Shown here: positions 35,034 through 44,051 of the stretch, one piece after another
Position numbering within the stretch: position 1 is the first letter of the stretch
Layout: every line of letters starts with the position of its first letter
NCBI RefSeq assembly: GCF_001659785.1
Contig: NZ_CP015961.1
Span: 2,790,001 to 2,854,000 of the forward strand
DNA from: Dietzia timorensis
Lineage (GTDB): Bacteria > Actinomycetota > Actinomycetes > Mycobacteriales > Mycobacteriaceae
Length of the DNA stretch: 64,000 nt
Reading direction: 5' to 3'
Notes under the pieces: generated by a model
Database searches by the model: none
Told to the model about the DNA's origin: nothing
The model's input: only the letters and a program-made list of their open reading frames with translations
Position numbers and translations under genes: made by a program

Positions 35034-37532
35034 TCACGCGGTTTCGTACGGGACTCCAAACATTTGAAAGGCTGCCCAATCGTAGAAGTGGAAAGCCAAT
35101 CCGCTGCCTACATTTTGTGACGATACCGATGCGGCGTTCTCCAAGAAAAGAGATTGCACCTCGTCCTCCGTCGCTTGGCGCATCCAATTGATTGTTTTCC
35201 GCCAACATTGCTGAACTAGATTCGCCTCCACCGAAACCGAGTCAGACTCAACCAACTCAAATAAGAGGCTAAAAAAGTGCGTGGAGAACGCGATTCCGGC
35301 ATAATCTGAAATTGGCCAATAGGTGCCGATCACTGATTCGCTGCCTCGGTACCAAAGCGCGGTTTGAATGCTTAACACCTCATCTTGCATCGCCAACCCG
35401 TATGTTAGTGCAGATTGACAAGAGCCAAGGACTACCAATCTAGATTTGTGGTCGCGGTCTAAAATGTCATCCACGCTAAGGGGTGATCCGTATGTGATCA
35501 ACCTGGATAGCTTCGGGTTCGGCGAAGCCATCGAGTGTCCGGTGAAATGAGTGATTCCAGGTTCACTGAGAGCAATCGTGAGTGACTCGGCCGTGGCATC
35601 GGCAATTTCGACATCCCAGCCCCTAGGCGCTGCCCGACCAATTAACTCTGGCTCAAGGCCCGCTTTAGGCAACGACAGCTGCCCCGGAACTTCCGCCGCA
35701 CACTGAAGCGAGAGCTGTTCCTTCAGATCCCCAGCAAACCTGTGACCATTTAAATACGAAGCCACCTTCAAGCTCGTTGAGTGGAACACTCTCTTCTGCC
35801 CTGACAAAACAGATTTGCCCAAATTTCCCGTCGACCAAATTGGAAAAGATTGAAATAGACCGCCGGCCATAATGACGAGGGACTCCGAACATCGTGCATC
35901 TATCCAGTCGCCGACATCACTGAGTTGTTCGTGCAGCTCTCTTGCGGCCGACATTGCACGGGATCGATTTCTATTTAGTTGCGCGATCAATAGCCCGGCG
36001 GGAGACAATCCCGAGAAACCCGCTGCAAGCACCTTTCCATTCAAATTTAAAAATGCCGAACCTACGAAAGCGTCGGCTTGCTTCATCACTACATAGGTTG
36101 CAGTAGGACTATGTGTTACGTGAACAAAATCCGTCCCTATCGGCACATTTGCTTCTCCAATCTGAACGATTTGGTTATACAAACCACTCGCCACCACACC
36201 CCGAGTGAGCTCCAACAGACGAAATGCATTGTCCCATTCGCCGAACTCCATAAGCTCACACGCCGCAAAACGAAATGCAGCAGGATTCCTTTTCATCAAC
36301 CCCTCGATATCGAAATCATTCCATGTCTCAATAATCTTCGCTATGCATTGAGGCAATCGGTTAAGTAGAAGCAAATACTCCTTTCGTTCAAATTGATCTG
36401 AGTTTTCCCATTGGAGCAACGACGTTGCCTTGATCAAGAACAATTCATAATCCTGGTCGGCCCAAAGGCGATTAATCGCCGTGAACGGATCCGTGAACGA
36501 TCTTCTCACTGGGTAAACTACGGACTCCAGCTCGAAGAGCTTCAGGTCGAGATCACAATCGTTAGCGCCTAACTCCTTCTTGTATTGGGCGATATCGTCC
36601 AAAACGCAACTTAGCTCAGGCACAGAAAAAAGCGCTTCGGAAAGATTTGATTCTTCGGACGGGAGCCAATCGGGCGTTCGGTCCAGGCCGAGCGACTCTG
36701 GATTCGTTGTCAACAGACGTGCAAGCGGCTTGTGCTCGTTCAACCCAATGGAATTAGCTAGATCAATAAAATCGGGGATCGCAGCCAACCGCGATTCCAA
36801 TATTCGATCATGTTCGGCCAATAGCCAGTCTGTAAGTAGTTCGAGACGAGCGCGAAGATAGACCGAGTAATGGTCGTAGTCACCAAACTTGACAAATACT
36901 TTGTGCGCCCTTTCAAGTTTAGTAAATATTGGACTAAACAACTCTCGCGGGACCCCGCCCGTCTGCCTCTTAGCTAAAAGCCTCTCTGAAATGGCTAAAT
37001 TGAATTCGCTGTATGCAAAGTCAATAGTATTTTTCTTACGCATCTGTAGGGTCCTACGTAAGATAGAGCGAGAATTTTCCAACTCTTTGAGCGTGGGATT
37101 ATGCATCTCATTAACGACCATAGCGGCGTTAGTGAGTTCTATCGCTGCCTCTCTATATTTGCGACGGGAAAAGTACTGGTTTCCAATTTGTTCAAGAATT
37201 TCAGAAGCGGCCCGTTTCGCTTGGTCTCGATTCGTAATGACTAGCTTGGATAAGAGCTGACCCAATCTGCCCCGGGAAATCAATACTTGATCTTCATCAC
37301 CTAAATATTCAGCAATCCTCTCCGTTCGACCGTAGATCTCTGCAATGCTCACTGCATCCGAGACTGATATCCTCTCGTGGTTCATGCATAATTTGTCCGC
37401 CCTTCGCATTAGGCCACGGCCGATCGAAACCCCTGACTCGACACTTTCTGGTTCCGCTTGACCCCCATACGCCTCGGTGTATGAGTCCTTGACGATTGAC
37501 AACATCGATCTAGAATCCCGAGAATTTTTCAT
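35034..37532 (-). CDS. TPR-like/CHAT-domain protease
   Basis: 832 residues. The C-terminal 250 residues form a CHAT (caspase-fold) domain: catalytic His666 in THFTGHS and Cys705 in VVLGSCQSA, 39 residues apart, with GSESVIGTYWPISD after it as the usual last strand. About residues 60-420 are helical with TPR/SEL1-like repeat character (helices such as YREAAIELTNAAMVV), the normal sensor part of bacterial CHAT proteins. The gene is clearly more AT-rich than its neighbours and uses many TTA and AT-ended codons, which indicates transfer. CHAT proteases act in defence (gasdermin activation, CRISPR type III-E Craspase) by cutting a partner protein; no gasdermin-like or other substrate gene is adjacent. 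It lies alone between PhoD and epoxide hydrolase genes. Confidence 0.88.
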   Translation of the reverse strand: MKNSRDSRSMLSIVKDSYTEAYGGQAEPESVESGVSIGRGLMRRADKLCMNHERISVSDAVSIAEIYGRTERIAEYLGDEDQVLISRGRLGQLLSKLVITNRDQAKRAASEILEQIGNQYFSRRKYREAAIELTNAAMVVNEMHNPTLKELENSRSILRRTLQMRKKNTIDFAYSEFNLAISERLLAKRQTGGVPRELFSPIFTKLERAHKVFVKFGDYDHYSVYLRARLELLTDWLLAEHDRILESRLAAIPDFIDLANSIGLNEHKPLARLLTTNPESLGLDRTPDWLPSEESNLSEALFSVPELSCVLDDIAQYKKELGANDCDLDLKLFELESVVYPVRRSFTDPFTAINRLWADQDYELFLIKATSLLQWENSDQFERKEYLLLLNRLPQCIAKIIETWNDFDIEGLMKRNPAAFRFAACELMEFGEWDNAFRLLELTRGVVASGLYNQIVQIGEANVPIGTDFVHVTHSPTATYVVMKQADAFVGSAFLNLNGKVLAAGFSGLSPAGLLIAQLNRNRSRAMSAARELHEQLSDVGDWIDARCSESLVIMAGGLFQSFPIWSTGNLGKSVLSGQKRVFHSTSLKVASYLNGHRFAGDLKEQLSLQCAAEVPGQLSLPKAGLEPELIGRAAPRGWDVEIADATAESLTIALSEPGITHFTGHSMASPNPKLSRLITYGSPLSVDDILDRDHKSRLVVLGSCQSALTYGLAMQDEVLSIQTALWYRGSESVIGTYWPISDYAGIAFSTHFFSLLFELVESDSVSVEANLVQQCWRKTINWMRQATEDEVQSLFLENAASVSSQNVGSGLAFHFYDWAAFQMFGVPYETA

Positions 37533-37700
37533 ACTTCGGATTAGAACACGGATTTACGCTGTATATCTGGCACCGTGAGTTCGATTAGTTGAATGGAACT
37601 CTACGTTTTGAAGCGATCATGCTTCCGTTAAGTCACAAGCGAAGACGTCGAACCAAATTAGGCGAGTAGCTTTCAGATTGAGCAATTTAGCAGCCTGGAG

Positions 37701-38873
37701 CTATTTCGCAAGGACAGCTCGAAGCCCCTCGCGAAGGTCCTTGACGAAATACTCGGGCCGTTCCAGAGACGGAAAGTGCCCCCCGGCATCAGGCGTATTC
37801 CACCGCACGATGTTGCGGTACCGCTTCTGGGCCCAAACGCGCGGGCAGTGAGAACTGATGTCGGCCGGGTACATCGTGATGGCGGACGGAACGTCGACGA
37901 GTAGCTCTGGATCCAGTGAATCGTGGCTCTCGAAGTAAATTCGCGCCGCCGACGCCCCGGTTCCGGTCAGCCAATACAGGGTCACGTTGTCGAGGATGCG
38001 GTCCAGGCTGATCGTCTCCAACGGAGAGTCGACGGTGTCAGACCATTCGGCGAACTTGTCGAGGATCCACGCAAGCAAGCCGACTGGGGAATCTACGAGC
38101 GAGTAGCCGATGGTCTGCGGGCGGGTGGCCTGTTGCTTCGCATACGCAGCGTGGGTTTTCCAGAAGTCTGCGGTCGCATCAATCCATTCGATTTCATCCG
38201 CAGAAAGCCCGTCCTTCGAGAGCCCAGGCAGCGCGGCGGCATACGTCGAATGGATCCCTAGGACCTGCCCGGGAAAGCGGGCACCGAGAATCGTCGTGAT
38301 CGGCCCACCCCAGTCACCGCCGTGCGCGAGGAAATCGGAGTAGCCAATTCTTCCCATGAGTTCCACCCATACTGCGGCGATCCGTTCAGTACCCCACCCC
38401 GTAGCGACTGGCTTCCCGCTAAACCCAAAACCGGGCAATGACGGCGCGACTACGTGGAATGCCGGCGCGGACTCGTCCTCTGGATCGGCTAACTCGTCGA
38501 TGATGTCGACAAACTCGGCGACGCTGCCCGGCCATCCGTTGGTGAGTATCAAGGCAGGTGCATCCGGTCGAGGCGATCTCCGGTGCAGGAAATGGATACC
38601 CAGGCCTTCGATCTTCGTGAAGTATTGGCCGATTTCGTTGAGCCGTCGTTCGAAGCGACGCCAGTCGTATTCGTTCCGCCAATAGTCGACAAACTCGACA
38701 AGGTCCTCCAGCGGGACGCCTTGATCCCAACGGCTGCGGCCCAGCGAGGGTCGGTGGACCGTCTCCGCTTCCGGCAACCGCGCCCTGTCCAGTCGTTCAC
38801 GGAGGTCCTCGAGTTCGGCGTCGGGGACGTCGAGGACGAACTCGCGGAGTAAATCATCTCGTTGCTCATTCAT
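37701..38873 (-). CDS. Epoxide hydrolase
   Basis: 390 residues of the alpha/beta-hydrolase epoxide hydrolase family, with the N-terminal EHN segment (about 15-120). NGWPGS supplies the oxyanion HGWP-like turn, HGGDWGG the nucleophile Asp, and DAGGHFPSLE the catalytic His; lid Tyr candidates lie in YWLTGTG. It opens epoxides to diols. It overlaps the upstream flavodoxin-like gene by 8 bases, so the two are translated together under the HxlR regulator. Confidence 0.9.
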   Translation of the reverse strand: MNEQRDDLLREFVLDVPDAELEDLRERLDRARLPEAETVHRPSLGRSRWDQGVPLEDLVEFVDYWRNEYDWRRFERRLNEIGQYFTKIEGLGIHFLHRRSPRPDAPALILTNGWPGSVAEFVDIIDELADPEDESAPAFHVVAPSLPGFGFSGKPVATGWGTERIAAVWVELMGRIGYSDFLAHGGDWGGPITTILGARFPGQVLGIHSTYAAALPGLSKDGLSADEIEWIDATADFWKTHAAYAKQQATRPQTIGYSLVDSPVGLLAWILDKFAEWSDTVDSPLETISLDRILDNVTLYWLTGTGASAARIYFESHDSLDPELLVDVPSAITMYPADISSHCPRVWAQKRYRNIVRWNTPDAGGHFPSLERPEYFVKDLREGLRAVLAK

Positions 38874-39663
38874 GCAGACATCCCGCTTTCTTGTGGTCTA
38901 TATGTATCGACAGCCCGGTTTGGCCGGGAAGGACGTGATCTGCCAGCGCCCACTGCTCTGTGTACTCGCCCGCGAATTGTGGCCGGTACGGAATGGGCGT
39001 GCTGGTGAAGATCTGCCACAGCCTCGACTCCACCTCGTCGCGCACTTCGCGGAACCCATCGTCAGTGAGACGGTCCGCCGAGGGAATGGCCAAAGGATCG
39101 AGCACGTCGAAGCCCGTGTACGCGAGGGTTCCGTGGAGGAGCCCGAAGAGTAGCTCGTGGAGTTCGCCGCTCTTCCCTCTCGGGCCTATCGCCTGCGGTC
39201 GGTCGCCCAATGTCGTGATAACGAGCGCGCGCTTTCCTCGGAACGGGCCATTTTCGAAACGGAGCCGGGTTCCGGTGTCCGGGTCGGTTCCGAAGGCGAA
39301 TCCTGAGTGGAGGACGCGGTCGAACCACCCCTTGAGGATCGCCGGCACCCCGTACCACCACAACGGGAATTGAAGGACCACCGCGTCAGAGGCCCGAATC
39401 TTGCCTTGCTCCGCCCGGACATCCGCGGGCAACCGATTTTCCACGTAGGCACGACGAACGCTGTTCGTAGGGTGAAAGTCCTCAACCGTCTCGCCGTAGC
39501 TTTCGCCGTCGAGCACCGGATTCCATCCCATCCGGTACAGGTCCGAGGAAAGGACCTCAATACCGTTGGACCTCAACGCTGCGATTCCCTCGCTCGTGAG
39601 CGCATGGTTGAGCGAGCGCGTCGACGGATGAGCGCTGATCCACAGAACTTTCCGATGAGTCAT
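38866..39663 (-). CDS. NAD(P)H-quinone oxidoreductase, flavodoxin-like
   Basis: 265 residues from the ATG at 39663. WISAHPSTRSLNHALTSEGIAALRSNGIEVLSSDLY and VVLQFPLWWYGVPAILKGWFDRVL are the FAD/FMN and quinone-pocket motifs of the NQO1/MdaB family. It performs two-electron quinone or nitro reduction to avoid radical formation. First gene of a two-gene operon with the epoxide hydrolase, divergent from the HxlR-type regulator at 39752. Confidence 0.9.
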   Translation of the reverse strand: MTHRKVLWISAHPSTRSLNHALTSEGIAALRSNGIEVLSSDLYRMGWNPVLDGESYGETVEDFHPTNSVRRAYVENRLPADVRAEQGKIRASDAVVLQFPLWWYGVPAILKGWFDRVLHSGFAFGTDPDTGTRLRFENGPFRGKRALVITTLGDRPQAIGPRGKSGELHELLFGLLHGTLAYTGFDVLDPLAIPSADRLTDDGFREVRDEVESRLWQIFTSTPIPYRPQFAGEYTEQWALADHVLPGQTGLSIHIDHKKAGCLHE

Positions 39664-39751
39664 GTCTCCATCATCAGCTGCCCGGCAGCACGCCGTACAG
39701 TACGTACACTTGTGCCGCGTACGGACATATATGACCGCGAGGGGATAATCG

Positions 39752-40096
39752 ATGCGCAATTCAGTGGAGAAAGCACTGGAAGTGTGCCCGGTCGAAGTAG
39801 CAGTCGCGATCCTCGGTGGGAGCTGGAAGCTCAGCATCGTCAAGGAACTTCTCGAGCGCGGGACATTACGCACCGCGGAGCTCCATCGCTCGATCCCGTT
39901 GGTCAGCGAACGGACCTTGACGCGACAGCTGCGGGAGCTTGAGCAGGACGGAATCATCGATCGGACCGTTTATCCGCAGGTTCCTCCACGCGTCGAATAT
40001 TCGCTAACCAATTTGGGTGAGACCTTGCGTCCGATCGTCGAGTCGATGAACGAGTGGGGCAAGACCTTTACTGCGCAGCTCCCCTCGACCGAATAA
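39752..40096 (+). CDS. HxlR-family regulator
   Basis: 114 residues. EVCPVEVAVAILGGSWKLSIVKELLERGTLRTAELHRSIPLVSERTLTRQLRELEQDGIIDRTVYPQVPPRVEYSLT is the complete HxlR winged helix; the Cys near residue 11 is the conserved redox sensor of YodB/QorR-type members that control quinone reductases. The divergent NQO-epoxide hydrolase operon is the obvious target. The 88-base gap holds repeated GTAC motifs (around 39695-39725) that could be its sites. Confidence 0.9.
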   Translation: MRNSVEKALEVCPVEVAVAILGGSWKLSIVKELLERGTLRTAELHRSIPLVSERTLTRQLRELEQDGIIDRTVYPQVPPRVEYSLTNLGETLRPIVESMNEWGKTFTAQLPSTE

Positions 40097-40102
40097 ATGA
40101 AG

Positions 40103-40140
40103 CGAAGGCAGGACACTCCGTTTGGAGTGTCCTGCCTTCG
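40103..40140 (+). terminator. Terminator of the HxlR gene
   Basis: 17-bp perfect stem (cgaaggcaggacactcc / ggagtgtcctgccttcg) with a GTTT loop, seven bases after the stop. Confidence 0.9.
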
Positions 40141-40218
40141 TGCCGCCGAAGATTGGGAATGGACAGGTTCTGAACGGGCCGCGCCCTGAAAGACGGCCCG
40201 CGAGATCAGCGTCCGTAC

Positions 40219-40593
40219 TTAGGCGCCGCTCGCCGCGATTGCTGCGGCGACCGCGAAGCCGACGGCGATGACGCCGGCGAAGAGAATTCCGGTGTTGCTG
40301 AGGCTGCCGGAGGTCTCGCCTTCTTCTTCGTCGCCATTGGAGCCGGGGTTGAGGCTGGACGAATCGAGCCCGCCTGCGCCGATGATGTCGCTTCCGGTGG
40401 CGACGCTTCCCGACTTATCGCCTTCGAGGTTGCTGCCGAACCCGTTGGCGGTGCTTCCGCCGAGACCGGTTTCGACGGCGCTACCGAAGGGATTGTCGCC
40501 ATCAAAGAGGTTGGAGGACTGGGCCGTTGCTGCGGGAGCAGAGGCGAGGACAAGGGATGCCGTGAACGCGACGGCGGCAAGTGTTTTCTTCAT
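40219..40593 (-). CDS. Small secreted protein with C-terminal membrane segment
   Basis: 124 residues. Signal peptide to ATAQ, a Gly/Ser/Asp-rich mature part (FDGDNPFGSAVETGLGG), an acidic GDEEEGE stretch and a C-terminal hydrophobic segment ILFAGVIAVGFAVAAAIAA. No LPxTG and no basic tail, so anchoring would be by the hydrophobic segment itself. Divergent from the related small protein at 40905. Unknown function. Confidence 0.68.
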   Translation of the reverse strand: MKKTLAAVAFTASLVLASAPAATAQSSNLFDGDNPFGSAVETGLGGSTANGFGSNLEGDKSGSVATGSDIIGAGGLDSSSLNPGSNGDEEEGETSGSLSNTGILFAGVIAVGFAVAAAIAASGA

Positions 40594-40904
40594 GAAACTA
40601 CCTTAACAACAAATTAGCGTTTTGACGCTCCCAAGATATCCCCGCAGCTATGGAGATAAGTCACCATTCATCCAGGCGCCGACCGACCGGTGGTGAACCA
40701 CTGGTCAACCTCCGGCACTACCCACCACTGAACCGCAAAAGGCGAAGACGGGGGCGGACCCAAACAGGAACACTTTCTAATATTCCCGCTGTCGACATAT
40801 AGTTAAGTTGATGTTTATCAGCCAGTGGCAACTCGAAACATCACTCACCACCAGCTATCGGCTAGGAAACTATCGACCTGCCGCAAAACCATAAGGGGAA
40901 ACCT
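40594..40904. other. Divergent promoter region
   Basis: About 310 bases between two small envelope-protein genes, AT-rich at both ends; no gene seen. Promoter boxes not assigned. Confidence 0.45.
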
Positions 40905-41300
40905 ATGAGTTCGAAACTCGCCAAGTCGGCCGCCGTTGTGGCCGCCGCCGCGATCGCCTTCTCCGGCGCACAGGGTGTCGCTTCGGCCGAAGAAGGCTCT
41001 CTTTCCTCCGGCTCGCTCGGTTCGACGTCAACGAACCCGGAGACCCACGGCTCGATCAACACCACCGACTCCCTCATTGGAGAGCCGACCCTTGGCTCGC
41101 TTGCTCCGGCCGTCGCCTCGATCGATTCCGGCTCGACCGCCACCACCTTGAAGATCGACAACGTCAATGGCGCGCTGCTCATCGGTGGCGGTCTCGCCGC
41201 CGGCGCAGCTGCCGCCATCGCGGTCGGCGTAGCCAACGGCACGATCCAGCTCCCCGAGGGCTTCGAACTCCCCGCTGGCATCCAGATCCCGGGCCTCTAA
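40905..41300 (+). CDS. Small secreted protein with glycine-rich hydrophobic C-terminus
   Basis: 131 residues. Signal peptide to ASAEE, a Ser/Gly/Thr-rich part (SGSLGSTSTN), then an Ala/Gly-rich hydrophobic segment (LLIGGGLAAGAAAAIAVGV) and a final ANGTIQLPEGFELPAGIQIPGL. The last 25 residues resemble the end of the large surface protein at 27044 (SGVITLPAGVSVPPQL), suggesting a shared sorting or anchoring tail. Single gene with terminator. Confidence 0.7.
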   Translation: MSSKLAKSAAVVAAAAIAFSGAQGVASAEEGSLSSGSLGSTSTNPETHGSINTTDSLIGEPTLGSLAPAVASIDSGSTATTLKIDNVNGALLIGGGLAAGAAAAIAVGVANGTIQLPEGFELPAGIQIPGL

Positions 41301-41327
41301 CCCCCGAGATCGACAAGGCACTCCACG

Positions 41328-41363
41328 AACGCCGGGCCTTCGCACACGCGAAAGCCCGGCGTT
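41328..41363 (+). terminator. Terminator of the gene at 40905
   Basis: aacgccgggcctt / aaagcccggcgtt stem with one mismatch and a 10-base loop, followed by TCTTT. Confidence 0.85.
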
Positions 41364-41393
41364 CTTTGCATTTATGCCCGCCGCTCGCCGCAG

Positions 41394-42032
41394 CTACTTC
41401 CCCCCGGCGCCCTTCGCCTCCCCGAGCACGTAATCAGCAGCGAGCCGTAGAGTATCCAGCTCGGCCTGTGCGCGCGGCACCTCCGTCGGCATTACCTGCG
41501 CGATGGACAGGCCGTTGACAACGTTGAGCAGGAGCGCCACCCGCGCCGAATTGTCTCCGGCAGGAACCGCCCCTTCGCCCTGGAGCACGCGCAGGCAGTA
41601 GTCGAGCCGCCGACGAATCTCGCGGTCGATCGCCAGGAACTCGTCTCGAGCGGCCTGGGTAGGTTCACCCGCAACGTAGCTCTCAAATGCCCGTCGCCAC
41701 GCATCGCGCGAATCCACCTTGTCCCCCGCCGGCGCAAGCAACCGCTGCAGGCACGCCACGAGACGCTCGTGCGCCGACAGCGAGCGATCGTGAATGCTGT
41801 CTTCCGGCAGCAGCACGTCGTACACGACCCCGAGCGCCGCGTCCATCAGCTCCCGCTGCGTCGGGAAGTGATGCCGCAGCGAACCCGTGCTCACCTCCGC
41901 ACGCGCGGCGACCGCCCGCACGCTCAAGATCGCCCCCGGCCCCTCGCCGAGCATCGTCGTCGCGGCCCACAGAATCCTGTCGCGACTCCCCAACCCCTCA
42001 GGTGGACGCTGTCCCATGATCTTCTCCATCAC
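41394..42032 (-). CDS. TetR-family regulator
   Basis: 212 residues. Region LSVRAVAARAEVSTGSLRHHFPTQRELMDAALG is the TetR helix-turn-helix. The first codon is probably GTG at 42032 or the ATG just after; an ATG at residue 6 has ggagaag too close for comfort. It is divergent from the membrane protein at 42122, with a perfect 15-bp palindrome between them. Confidence 0.85.
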   Translation of the reverse strand: MMEKIMGQRPPEGLGSRDRILWAATTMLGEGPGAILSVRAVAARAEVSTGSLRHHFPTQRELMDAALGVVYDVLLPEDSIHDRSLSAHERLVACLQRLLAPAGDKVDSRDAWRRAFESYVAGEPTQAARDEFLAIDREIRRRLDYCLRVLQGEGAVPAGDNSARVALLLNVVNGLSIAQVMPTEVPRAQAELDTLRLAADYVLGEAKGAGGK

Positions 42033-42047
42033 GCTGTGCTAGTACAC

Positions 42048-42062
42048 CGTGATAGTATCACG
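42048..42062. promoter_or_regulatory. Perfect palindrome, likely TetR operator
   Basis: CGTGATAGTATCACG, perfect dyad in the short gap between the divergent TetR and membrane-protein genes. Confidence 0.65.
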
Positions 42063-42121
42063 AACCAACGCACTAACACGCTGTACTGGTTCGCCCCGTG
42101 GCGCGCCTCGAAGGGTCCGAA

Positions 42122-42766
42122 ATGCTGGAAGAATGGAAGAACAAGCGCGCCGCCAAACGAATCGTCCCCGGAGACGGCACCCCACTCAAGCGATTCCGCT
42201 GGTGGCACCACATCACCGGCCGCAAGCTCGGCTATGTCCACGCCCACGGCGCCGCGGGCCGCGAGCTTACCTACGCGGTCGACGTGCGCACCGGCGGCGA
42301 GCACCCACTCGCCCACCTCTACGTCGGCGGCTTCCAGGAGGCCACGTCCCGCCTCCCCGCCCTCTTCACGGTCGATGGCGGCTCGATTCACGTGGCGCTC
42401 AGCTCCTCCGGCCTCAAGCGCTTCCACTTCGTCGATGACGCCGGACAGTCCCATCACCTCGAGCCGGACGCGCGCTCGGCTGCCGGCAGACGGATTGCCC
42501 TCGCACGCCGGCATCCGCGCGCGGACGCCGTCATCGCGTGGATTTCGGTGATCTTGCTGATCGTGGGCGTCGGACTCAATGCCGTGCAGATCATCGAGCC
42601 CATCGCCAACATCCCGCCGCTGGTCGAGCGGTTTGGCCATTTCGAGTCGCCGATCCACCTGCCGCTGTGGCTCAACGTCGTGCTCGCGCTGGGCGCGGCT
42701 GCGGCCACGACCGAGCGAAGCCTGCGGCTGCGGCACCATTGGCTCCTCGACAGCTTCGGCGCGTAG
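42122..42766 (+). CDS. Membrane protein of unknown function
   Basis: 214 residues from the ATG at 42122 (gaaggg site). A soluble N-terminal part (WHHITGRKLGYVHAHGAAGRELTYAVDV) is followed by two transmembrane segments near 140-160 and 185-205, with a His-rich end. I do not recognise the family. Likely target of the divergent TetR repressor. Followed by the YdeI-like gene on the same strand. Confidence 0.65.
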   Translation: MLEEWKNKRAAKRIVPGDGTPLKRFRWWHHITGRKLGYVHAHGAAGRELTYAVDVRTGGEHPLAHLYVGGFQEATSRLPALFTVDGGSIHVALSSSGLKRFHFVDDAGQSHHLEPDARSAAGRRIALARRHPRADAVIAWISVILLIVGVGLNAVQIIEPIANIPPLVERFGHFESPIHLPLWLNVVLALGAAAATTERSLRLRHHWLLDSFGA

Positions 42767-42825
42767 GACAATCGGAATATACTTGGAACCCAATACGCCC
42801 ACCGACCCGAAACTGGAGAATCGCG

Positions 42826-43395
42826 ATGGCTGAGAAGACCGCAACGAAGAAGAATTCCGCGCCTGCGACCTCGATCGACTTTTCCGCGGAGGTCGACAGG
42901 CTCGGTGAACGGCTCATCGTTCGGCTACCGGAGGCGGCGAGCAAGGAACTTCCCTCGCGTGGGCAGGTCGCCGTCAACGCGAAGATGAACGACCACGCCT
43001 TCGACACCGTCCTCGAGCCGGATGGGAAGAAGGGACATTGGATCTCCGTGGGCGCAGCGCTGGAGAAGGCGCTGGGGCTCGACGGCGGCACCGAGGTGGC
43101 GGTGGAGGTGACGCCGACGAAAGAGTGGCCCGAGCCGGAGGTGCCGGACGATCTGCGGGCGGCGCTCGATGCGGCGCCGGAGCTCATCGGGACGTGGGAG
43201 GACATCACCCCGATGGCACGGTGGGAGTGGGTGCGCTGGATCGGCGCGACGAAGAGCGCGGCCACCCGCGACAAGCGCGTGCACGTAACTATCGACAAGA
43301 TCGATAACGGTAAGCGTCGGCCGTGCTGCTTCGACCTGTCCTCGTGCACGGACCCGGAGCTGGCGAAGAGTGGGAAGCTCGTCGACTCGCTGTAG
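42826..43395 (+). CDS. YdeI/DUF1905-type protein
   Basis: 189 residues from the ATG at 42826 (ctggagaa site). IDFSAEVDRLGERLIVRLPEAASKELPSRGQVAVNAKMND is a DUF1905 domain and PDDLRAALDAAPELIGTWEDITPMARWEWVRWI the YdeI/OmpD-associated helical domain. Members are linked to bacteriocin protection and antimicrobial-peptide tolerance; role here uncertain. Two Cys in RPCCFDLSSCTD at the C-terminus are unusual. Strong terminator after it. Confidence 0.82.
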   Translation: MAEKTATKKNSAPATSIDFSAEVDRLGERLIVRLPEAASKELPSRGQVAVNAKMNDHAFDTVLEPDGKKGHWISVGAALEKALGLDGGTEVAVEVTPTKEWPEPEVPDDLRAALDAAPELIGTWEDITPMARWEWVRWIGATKSAATRDKRVHVTIDKIDNGKRRPCCFDLSSCTDPELAKSGKLVDSL

Positions 43396-43406
43396 CGGAC
43401 ACAAAA

Positions 43407-43440
43407 ACGCGCGGCGCGCCCCGAAGGACGCGCCGCGCGT
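43407..43440. terminator. Bidirectional terminator between convergent genes
   Basis: acgcgcggcgcg / cgcgccgcgcgt perfect 12-bp stem, ten-base loop; preceded by AAAAA so it can serve the minus strand as well. Confidence 0.85.
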
Positions 43441-43459
43441 GAATCTGCGGGCCAAGCAG

Positions 43460-43918
43460 TTACGCGACGACGGGTGCGGTGCGCTTGCGGCCGGCGACGA
43501 GCCAGTCGACGCTGAAGCGTCCTGCGCCGACGATCGCGAGGAGAAGCGCGCCGAAGCCGAGGACGGCGATCAGTTCCCAGCCTCCTGCGTCAACAAAGAT
43601 TTCTGTTCCTGCGTGGACGTAGATGAAGGCGCCCACCATGTCGACGAACAGCAGCACGCCGACCACGGGCATCAGCACGCCGGCGAGGAGCGCGATGCCG
43701 CCGCCGAACTCGATGATGATCGCGAACGCCGCCGCCACCGCGGGTGCCGGGATGCCCATCGCCTCGAAGGCGTCGGCCTGGCCGCCGAAGCCGTTCTCGG
43801 AGATCTTCTGCCAGCCGTGGGCGATGAAGACGATGCCGAGGATTACGCGGAATGCCAGAAGTGCGAGGTCGCTGAGCGCCGCGCGGGTGCCGGGGCCAGA
43901 GGTCAGGATGCGTGCCAT
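43460..43918 (-). CDS. DoxX-family membrane protein
   Basis: 152 residues from the ATG at 43918 (aggtga site; three codons later than the longest frame). Four membrane segments with LLAFRVILGIVFIAHGWQKISENGF, IIIEFGGGIALLAGVL and GRFSVDWL; the HGWQK motif is typical of DoxX/DoxD proteins that link thiosulfate or thiol redox to quinones. Related mycobacterial DoxX forms a membrane oxidoreductase complex with SodA and SseA; those are not nearby here. Confidence 0.88.
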   Translation of the reverse strand: MARILTSGPGTRAALSDLALLAFRVILGIVFIAHGWQKISENGFGGQADAFEAMGIPAPAVAAAFAIIIEFGGGIALLAGVLMPVVGVLLFVDMVGAFIYVHAGTEIFVDAGGWELIAVLGFGALLLAIVGAGRFSVDWLVAGRKRTAPVVA

Positions 43919-44001
43919 GAGTGTCACCTAAAGGTCGTGGGGTAGGTACGGGCCCATCATTGTTGTCGTATCAACTACAAAGGTGCAAGCTCACACCCAA
44001 A

Positions 44002-44039
44002 AGCCCGCCGCAACTACCTTTTAGTAGCTGGGGCGGGCT
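44002..44039. terminator. Hairpin between DoxX leader and small membrane protein
   Basis: agcccgcc / ggcgggct outer stem with an inner actac/gtag stem; downstream of the gene at 44052 on the minus strand. Confidence 0.7.
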
Positions 44040-44051
44040 CAGCGCATTCTC

